A stretch of 5,511 nt of DNA from an uncultured Oscillospiraceae bacterium (GTDB lineage: Bacteria > Bacillota > Clostridia > Oscillospirales > Ruminococcaceae), in contig CATNEU010000119.1 of NCBI GenBank assembly GCA_950097605.1, positions 1 to 5,511 on the forward strand, read 5' to 3'. The notes beneath the pieces were generated by a model. That model saw nothing but the letters and a program-made list of their open reading frames with translations. It was not told where the DNA came from and searched no databases. Numbering within the stretch: position 1 is the first letter of the stretch; the number at the start of each line of letters is the position of its first letter. This document shows positions 1 to 4,017 of this stretch, piece after piece. Both the position numbers and the translations under genes were made by a program.

Positions 1-1
1 T

Positions 2-571
2 AAGCTGCTGCTGGAAGCCAAAAAGGCAACCGGTCTGCCCATTGTGACCGAGATTATGAACCTGGCGCACCTCGACTTGTTTGCGGAAGTAGACGTGATC
101 CAGGTGGGTGCGCGCAACATGCAGAACTTCGAGATGCTCAAGGAGCTGGGACGCTGCGGCAAGCCGATCTTGCTCAAACGCGGTCTTGCCAACACGCTGG
201 AGGAGTTTTTGATGAGCGCGGAATACATTATGTCGGGCGGTAATGAAAATGTCATTCTCTGCGAGCGCGGTATCCGCACGTTTGAAACAATGACCCGCAA
301 CACCCTGGATATTTCGGCGGTGCCGGTGCTCAAGAGGCTTTCGCATCTGCCGGTCGTTGTGGACCCCAGCCATGCAACGGGTATTCCGTGGCTGGTGGAG
401 CCGCTTTCCAAGGCCGCAATTGCGGCGGGCGCGGATGGCCTGATGATTGAGGTGCACAACAATCCAAAGGCCGCGCTCTGCGACGGTGCGCAGTCGCTGA
501 CGCCCGCACAATTTGATGCGGTGATGAACAAAGCCCGCGCATACGTGGAGTTTGAAGGCAAAGAAATGTAG
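2..571 (+). CDS. aroF: 3-deoxy-7-phosphoheptulonate (DAHP) synthase, type I-beta, 5'-truncated
   Basis: This is the C-terminal 189 codons of DAHP synthase, the cytoplasmic enzyme that condenses phosphoenolpyruvate with erythrose 4-phosphate in the first step of the shikimate pathway. The reading frame is open from base 2, so the true start lies upstream; a GTG at 44 is internal, because conserved family sequence (LPIVTEIMN) spans it. Visible family blocks, numbered from the first codon, are GARNMQNF (36-43), the substrate-binding LLKRG (Lys59, Arg60), ERGIRTFE (88-95), DPSHATG (metal-ligand His124), EVHNNP (metal-ligand Glu150) and CDGAQSL (metal-ligand Asp161). The barrel's C-terminal half is therefore intact and the gene looks functional. 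This subfamily often carries an N-terminal regulatory domain or a fused chorismate mutase; neither can be judged here. The TAG stop is followed about 60 bases later by a strong hairpin, so it probably ends its transcription unit. The symbol aroF follows common Firmicutes usage; aroA or aroG are used for the same family. Confidence 0.95.
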   Translation, partial: KLLLEAKKATGLPIVTEIMNLAHLDLFAEVDVIQVGARNMQNFEMLKELGRCGKPILLKRGLANTLEEFLMSAEYIMSGGNENVILCERGIRTFETMTRNTLDISAVPVLKRLSHLPVVVDPSHATGIPWLVEPLSKAAIAAGADGLMIEVHNNPKAALCDGAQSLTPAQFDAVMNKARAYVEFEGKEM

Positions 572-629
572 TTGTGACTTTTAAACAGCACCCCAACAAG
601 ATACATAAAACGCATTTTGTATATTTGCA

Positions 630-676
630 GAATAGGAGGAAGGCCATGTGCAACCCACGTGGCCTTCCTCCTATTT
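630..676 (+). terminator. Long hairpin after the DAHP synthase gene, probable terminator
   Basis: The arm 631-650 pairs with 656-675 over 20 base pairs with only one U-G wobble (U647 with G659), around a 5-base loop (651-655); a further G-U pair closes the base at 630/676. The stem contains AGGAGGAAGGCC facing GGCCTTCCTCCT. It lies 59 bases after the DAHP synthase stop, where a terminator is expected. The following sequence has only a short T stretch (674-676) and no good U-tract, so termination efficiency is uncertain; an mRNA 3'-end stabilising hairpin is an alternative. Because the stem is nearly symmetric, it would fold on transcripts from either strand. Confidence 0.6.
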
Positions 677-842
677 GCGTTGGGATGGCAGGCCCAAAGC
701 AGATGAAGGCTTTTTGTGTAATCTGCACAAAATTTGTATGGGGCTTTCCCATTGTAAGCCCGAAATCCGGCGCTGTCCGTTCCGTTCGTAACAAAAAAGA
801 CAAAATATCATTGAAATTCCTTCAAATGCGCCGGAATCCGCC

Positions 843-871
843 TTGACATTGCCCGGAATCGGCGGTATCAT
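843..871 (+). promoter_or_regulatory. Sigma-A/sigma-70 type promoter for the symporter gene
   Basis: A perfect -35 box TTGACA (843-848) is followed by a 17-base spacer and a -10 box TATCAT (866-871), a one-mismatch match to TATAAT. Transcription should begin near 878-880, giving a leader of about 75 bases before the ATG at 954. A direct repeat CCGGAATC (831-838 and 853-860, 22 bases apart) and an inverted CCGCC/GGCGG pair (838-842 and 861-865) lie on the promoter and could be operator elements; that part is inference. Confidence 0.8.
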
Positions 872-935
872 AATGTAGTGATTTAATGGCGAAAAGCTTT
901 AAATGGATAAAGCGAATTCGCCCGACAGAAGTTGT

Positions 936-945
936 GGAGAGAGGG
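936..945 (+). promoter_or_regulatory. Ribosome binding site that decides the symporter start
   Basis: The purine run GGAGAGAGGG ends 8 bases before the ATG at 954, which is ideal spacing. The alternative in-frame ATG at 903 has no Shine-Dalgarno-like sequence upstream (the preceding bases are GCGAAAAGCTTTAA). The site therefore supports initiation at 954. Confidence 0.75.
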
Positions 946-953
946 TATTGGTT

Positions 954-2444
954 ATGACAGTGTGGGTTATACTCGGAATCTATGTTGCCGTGATGATCGT
1001 GATTGGTGTAATGGGCGCCAGAAAAGTCAATTCACTGACCTCGTTTGTGGTGGGGTCCCGCAGCGCCGGGCCGTGGATGTCGGCGTTTGCATATGGCACC
1101 ACCTATTTTTCAGCGGTGCTGTTTATCGGATACGCGGGCCGCTCGGGCTGGGATTTTGGCCTTTGGGCCGTGCTGATCGGCCTTGGAAACGCCGTTTTCG
1201 GCGCGTGGCTTGCCTGGAAAGTGCTGGCCGACCGCACACGTGAGGTCACCAGGCGGCTCAAAATCAAAACCATGCCGCAGATGTTTGAAAAGCGGTTTAT
1301 CAGCAAACCCATGAAGATCTTTGCGGCGATTGTGATCTTCATCTTTATGACGCCCTATTCGGCTTCGGTCTATTCCGGCCTGAGCTATCTCTGTGAATCG
1401 GTGCTGCACATCGACTATGCCGCCGCGATGCTGGCCATTGCACTGATCTCCGCGGTTTATCTGGTGCTCGGCGGCTATCTGGCCTCGCTGAAAGCGGACT
1501 TCATCCAGGGCATTGTGATGATCTTCGGCATTCTGGCCATGATCTTTTTCGTGTTCCGCGCGGAAGAGGTCGGGGGCCTGTCACAGGGGCTGTCCAACCT
1601 CTCGGAAATTATGCGCGAGCACGAACTGATGCCGCTGGCGGGCTCGAACGTCCTGCCGCTGGTCAGTTTAATTATCCTCACAAGCTTTGGAAGCTGGGGA
1701 CTGCCGCAGATGATTCACAAATTCTACGGTGTGGCAGACCGCGGCGCGATCAAAAGAGGTACGGTGATTTCAACAATTTTCTGCGGGATCATCTCCTGTG
1801 GGGCCTATCTCGTCGGCGCGCTCTCCCGGCTGTTTTTCACAGATATTCCGGAGCTGGCCGGCAAGGCCAACTATGACCTGATCATTCCACAGATGCTGAT
1901 TAAGAGCCTGCCGACCGTGCTGCTCGCGGTGGTTTTGGTGCTGGTGCTTTCCGCGTCGGTTTCAACGCTCTCGGGCATTACGCTGACCTCTTGCTCCACG
2001 CTTTCAATGGACCTGATCGTCAGTGTTTTCCGCCCCAATATGGACAAGAAGAAAACCCTCACGATTACAAGGGTGCTCTGTCTGCTGTTTATCCTGTTCT
2101 CGTTTGTCATCGCCTATTTCAAGCTGCCTATTTTAATGCTGATGTCGTTCTCTTGGGGCAGCGTGGCAGGCGCGTTCCTGGCGCCCTACCTGCTCGGCCT
2201 GTATTGGAAAAAGATGAATCGCTTTGGGGCCTGGAGCGGCATGCTCGGCGGCCTTGGCGTATCGGTTGTGCTGGCGCTGGTATCAAACTTCGACGCGGGC
2301 AAATCCGCCGTGTTCGGCGTGACGGCCATTGCGTCCTCCTTTGTGTTCTGCTTTGTCGGCACGCTGGTGGGCCGGGCAATCGGCGGCAAAAGCGCGCAGA
2401 CCAACGACGCGTTTTTTGCCGTATCCGACGAAGTGCAGGCGTGA
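954..2444 (+). CDS. Sodium:solute symporter (SSF family), substrate unknown, possibly aryl acids
   Basis: The 496-residue product is a polytopic inner-membrane protein of the sodium:solute symporter family (PutP, PanF and SglT type), using the sodium gradient to import an organic solute. It is almost wholly hydrophobic with roughly 12-13 predicted helices. Family features seen are an N-terminal helix at about 3-21, FVVGSRS (31-37) before a second helix with TTYFSA (49-54), the signature-like GGYLASLKADFIQG (173-186), and SASVSTLSG (333-341), whose Ser337-Thr338 align with the sodium-coordinating Ser-Thr pair of PutP. Length is normal. I chose ATG 954 over the in-frame ATG 903 because of the ribosome binding site; the extra 17 residues would be hydrophilic and precede the usual SSF N-terminus. 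It has its own promoter. The substrate cannot be read from sequence; the following phenylacetate-CoA ligase and indolepyruvate oxidoreductase genes suggest an arylacetate or related carboxylate. Proline, pantothenate or acetate-type substrates remain possible. Confidence 0.9.
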   Translation: MTVWVILGIYVAVMIVIGVMGARKVNSLTSFVVGSRSAGPWMSAFAYGTTYFSAVLFIGYAGRSGWDFGLWAVLIGLGNAVFGAWLAWKVLADRTREVTRRLKIKTMPQMFEKRFISKPMKIFAAIVIFIFMTPYSASVYSGLSYLCESVLHIDYAAAMLAIALISAVYLVLGGYLASLKADFIQGIVMIFGILAMIFFVFRAEEVGGLSQGLSNLSEIMREHELMPLAGSNVLPLVSLIILTSFGSWGLPQMIHKFYGVADRGAIKRGTVISTIFCGIISCGAYLVGALSRLFFTDIPELAGKANYDLIIPQMLIKSLPTVLLAVVLVLVLSASVSTLSGITLTSCSTLSMDLIVSVFRPNMDKKKTLTITRVLCLLFILFSFVIAYFKLPILMLMSFSWGSVAGAFLAPYLLGLYWKKMNRFGAWSGMLGGLGVSVVLALVSNFDAGKSAVFGVTAIASSFVFCFVGTLVGRAIGGKSAQTNDAFFAVSDEVQA

Positions 2445-2500
2445 ATTTCGGGAAAATGACGAAAAACCTGCGCTTTATTTCCGAAATTCTAAAATTTTTT
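2443..2500 (+). terminator. Inverted repeat and T-run after the symporter gene, possible weak terminator
   Basis: GAATTTCGG (2443-2451, overlapping the stop codon) pairs perfectly with CCGAAATTC (2481-2489); with G2452 bulged, AAA (2453-2455) also pairs with TTT (2478-2480). The loop is long (about 22 bases), and the stem is AT-rich. A run of six T lies at 2495-2500, five bases past the stem rather than directly on it, and overlaps the -35 box of the next promoter. This could be a weak terminator separating the symporter from the ligase, or may only be chance structure in an AT-rich gap. Confidence 0.35.
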
Positions 2501-2527
2501 GACAAAAGGGCGTTTTTTGGGTAGAAT
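2499..2527 (+). promoter_or_regulatory. Strong sigma-A type promoter directly before the CoA ligase gene
   Basis: A perfect TTGACA (2499-2504), a 17-base spacer and TAGAAT (2522-2527, one mismatch to TATAAT) form a near-consensus promoter. The expected transcription start is near 2533-2535, only about 11-16 bases before the likely ATG start codons at 2546 or 2549. The in-frame GTG at 2531 would fall at or upstream of the transcript start and is therefore unlikely to be used from this promoter. Confidence 0.8.
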
Positions 2528-2533
2528 GAAGTG

Positions 2534-2539
2534 GGTGAT
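2534..2539 (+). promoter_or_regulatory. Short ribosome binding site of the CoA ligase gene
   Basis: GGTGAT can pair with the extreme 3' end of 16S rRNA (the part of the anti-Shine-Dalgarno that complements GGTGATC). It ends 6 bases before ATG 2546 and 9 before ATG 2549. It would sit at the very 5' end of the predicted transcript, so its use is uncertain. Confidence 0.45.
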
Positions 2540-2545
2540 GCAATC

Positions 2546-3847
2546 ATGATGTGGGACAAAAACACAGAAACGATGTCGAGAGCCGGCATCGAATCGGTGC
2601 AGCTTGAACGGCTTAAGCGGGTGGTCAAACACTGCTATGACAATGTGCCGTTTTATCATAAAAGGCTGACCGAGGCGGGCGTGACGCCCGAGAAAATCAA
2701 GACGCTTTCGGATATCCAGTACATACCGTATACGACCAAGGCGGATATCCGCGATACATATCCCTATGGGCTGTTTGCCGTGCCCATGAAGCAGGTGGTG
2801 CGCATCCATGCGTCGAGCGGCACAACCGGCAAACCGACCGTCGTCGGCTATACTAAACAGGACATTGAAACCTGGTCGCAGCTTGTTGCAAGGCTTTGCA
2901 TGGCGGCCGGCGCGAGCGAGGACGATATTGTCCAAATCGCGTTTGGCTATGGGCTGTTCACCGGCGCGCTGGGCCTGCACTATGGCCTGGAAAAAATCGG
3001 CGCGTCGGTGGTGCCGGCCTCGAGCGGCAACACCGAAAAGCAAATCATGCTGATGAAGGACTTCGGCACGACCGCCGTTGTCAGCACGCCTTCCTATGCG
3101 CTGTATATGGCCGAGGTGGCGAAGGACATGGGCTGTAGCAAAGAGGACTTTCGACTGCGCCTCGGCCTGTTCGGCTCCGAGGGCTGTTCCGTTGAAATGC
3201 GCAGTGAAATCGAGGAGGCCTGGGGACTGTTTGCCACCGACAACTACGGCATGAGCGAGCTGATCGGCCCGGGCGTTTCGGGCGAATGCCGCCGCCGCGA
3301 GGGCATGCACATCGCCGAGGACCACTTCCTGCCCGAGGTGATCGACAGCGCGTCCGGCGAGGTGCTGGACCGCGGCGACACCGGCGAGCTTGTGATCACC
3401 ACGCTGACCAAAGAGTGCTTCCCGCTGCTGCGGTACCGTACCAAGGACATCACCAGACTCAATTATGAGACCTGCGCGTGCGGCAGGACGCATGCGCGGA
3501 TGGATAAGATCAAGGGCCGCAGCGACGATATGCTCAAAATACGCGGCGTCAACGTCTTCCCGTCCCAGATCGAAAGCGTGCTGATCGGTATGGACCAGAT
3601 TGGGCCGCACTATCAGTTGGTGGTCCGCCGAGAGGGCTTTATGGATACGCTGGAGGTCAAGGTGGAACTGACGAACGGGGACCTGTTGGAACGCTATGGC
3701 GAATTGCAGGAGCTGCAGCACAGCATCCAGTATAAACTCAAAACCGTGCTGGGCATTGTTGCCAAGGTGCAACTTGTGGAGCCCAAAACAATCGAGCGCT
3801 TTGCGGGCAAGGCAAAGCGGGTGGTGGACCTGCGTGGAAAAGAATAG
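2546..3847 (+). CDS. paaK: Phenylacetate-CoA ligase (AMP-forming, PaaK family)
   Basis: The 433-residue product is a cytoplasmic adenylate-forming ligase that activates phenylacetate (or indole- or 4-hydroxyphenylacetate) with ATP and CoA, giving the CoA thioester, AMP and pyrophosphate. Sequence evidence, numbered from ATG 2546: the P-loop-like SSGTTGKPT (90-98), YGMSE (234-238, A5 motif), RYRTKDIT with the ribose-binding type Asp301 (296-303), GRSDDMLKIRG (324-334) at the hinge to the C-terminal domain, and GKAKRVVD (421-428) carrying the C-terminal catalytic lysine region. A Cys-x-Cys-Gly-Arg-Thr segment lies just before the hinge, as in many bacterial PaaK relatives. Length is typical. 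An upstream in-frame GTG (2531) is rejected because it overlaps the predicted transcript start. In anaerobes this family is commonly found next to indolepyruvate:ferredoxin oxidoreductase genes, as here (iorA follows 170 bases on), which points to aryl-acid metabolism rather than the aerobic paa degradation pathway. No other paa catabolic gene is visible. Confidence 0.93.
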   Translation: MMWDKNTETMSRAGIESVQLERLKRVVKHCYDNVPFYHKRLTEAGVTPEKIKTLSDIQYIPYTTKADIRDTYPYGLFAVPMKQVVRIHASSGTTGKPTVVGYTKQDIETWSQLVARLCMAAGASEDDIVQIAFGYGLFTGALGLHYGLEKIGASVVPASSGNTEKQIMLMKDFGTTAVVSTPSYALYMAEVAKDMGCSKEDFRLRLGLFGSEGCSVEMRSEIEEAWGLFATDNYGMSELIGPGVSGECRRREGMHIAEDHFLPEVIDSASGEVLDRGDTGELVITTLTKECFPLLRYRTKDITRLNYETCACGRTHARMDKIKGRSDDMLKIRGVNVFPSQIESVLIGMDQIGPHYQLVVRREGFMDTLEVKVELTNGDLLERYGELQELQHSIQYKLKTVLGIVAKVQLVEPKTIERFAGKAKRVVDLRGKE

Positions 3848-3868
3848 ACCGCCTTTTCATAGGCACGG

Positions 3869-3919
3869 CTAGGGGCTGTCTGAAAAGCGCTGTTTCGGCG
3901 TTTTTCGGGCAGTCCCTAG
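3869..3919 (+). terminator. Large palindrome and rho-independent terminator after the CoA ligase gene
   Basis: The arm 3869-3887 pairs with 3901-3919 across 19 positions, the mismatches from perfect complementarity being G-U wobbles, and the inner segment 3888-3900 folds further (CGC with GCG plus U-G and G-C pairs around a TTT loop). The inner part alone, AAAAGCGCTG-TTT-CGGCGTTTTT (3883-3905), has the form of a bidirectional intrinsic terminator with A- and T-runs on either side. It begins 22 bases after the ligase stop. The outer arms resemble terminal inverted repeats of some insertion sequences (GGGGCTGTCTGAAAA-like), so the element may be a terminator derived from a mobile-element remnant. 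Confidence 0.75.
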
Positions 3920-3924
3920 GGTGC

Positions 3925-3933
3925 TGTTATATT
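3925..3933 (+). promoter_or_regulatory. Possible extended -10 promoter for iorA
   Basis: TGTTATATT matches an extended -10 element (TG, one base, then TATATT with one mismatch to TATAAT). No good -35 box lies at the right distance, where the terminator arm sits (TTCGGG at 3904-3909 with an 18-base spacer). If used, transcription would begin near 3939-3941 and give a leader of about 78 bases. The alternative is read-through from the ligase promoter past the terminator. Confidence 0.4.
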
Positions 3934-3936
3934 GGA

Positions 3937-3980
3937 CAGATGGGGAAATCCTCCATCTGCCGCCGCGCATATGGCGCGGC
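3937..3980 (+). repeat. Two tandem hairpins in the iorA upstream region
   Basis: Hairpin one pairs CAGATGG (3937-3943) with CCATCTG (3953-3959), extendable inward by a G-U and a G-C pair. Hairpin two pairs GCCGCGC (3962-3968) with GCGCGGC (3974-3980) around the loop ATATG. They are separated by only two bases and end 22 bases before the ribosome binding site of iorA. No T-run follows, so they do not look like simple terminators. A structured leader or mRNA-stabilising element is plausible; I do not recognise a known riboswitch. Confidence 0.5.
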
Positions 3981-4002
3981 ATACCAGAAGGAATACGCAT
4001 CA

Positions 4003-4009
4003 GAGGAGG
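4003..4009 (+). promoter_or_regulatory. Ribosome binding site that decides the TTG start of iorA
   Basis: GAGGAGG ends 8 bases before the TTG at 4018 but 20 bases before the first in-frame ATG (4030). The spacing strongly favours TTG 4018, which also restores the usual family N-terminus (M-K-K-L-M-L-G-N-E-A). Confidence 0.8.
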
Positions 4010-4017
4010 AACCAGTT

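Larger units (their letters stand above)
572..953. other. Intergenic region between DAHP synthase and the symporter
   Basis: This 382-base gap holds no convincing gene. It contains a long hairpin at 630-676, two small hairpins at 712-732 (arms TTTTGTG and CACAAAA, loop of 7) and 738-752 (arms ATGGG and CCCAT, loop of 5), and a consensus-like promoter at 843-871. A 66-codon open frame (646-846) starts at an ATG six bases after a perfect AGGAGG, but that AGGAGG is buried in the hairpin stem and the peptide resembles nothing I recognise. The gap is more AT-rich than the flanking genes, as expected of regulatory DNA. Confidence 0.7.

Noticed and set aside
330..803. A 157-codon minus-strand open frame spanning the end of the DAHP synthase gene and the gap.
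   Set aside because: It overlaps conserved DAHP synthase coding sequence and the hairpin, and its translation has no family resemblance.
574..846. A 90-codon + frame starting 3 bases after the DAHP synthase stop.
   Set aside because: There is no separate ribosome binding site for the start at 574, it reads straight through the hairpin, and the product is unrecognisable. The shorter version from 646 is kept only as a finding.
646..846. A trp- or phe-type attenuation leader peptide.
   Set aside because: The frame lacks runs of Trp, Phe or Tyr codons and there is no alternating terminator/antiterminator arrangement with a U-tract.
2489..3772. A 427-codon open frame on the minus strand opposite the CoA ligase gene.
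   Set aside because: It is the mirror of a clear, motif-complete gene; its length follows from the codon bias of the + strand. The peptide is rich in His, Arg, Ala and Gln with no recognisable family.
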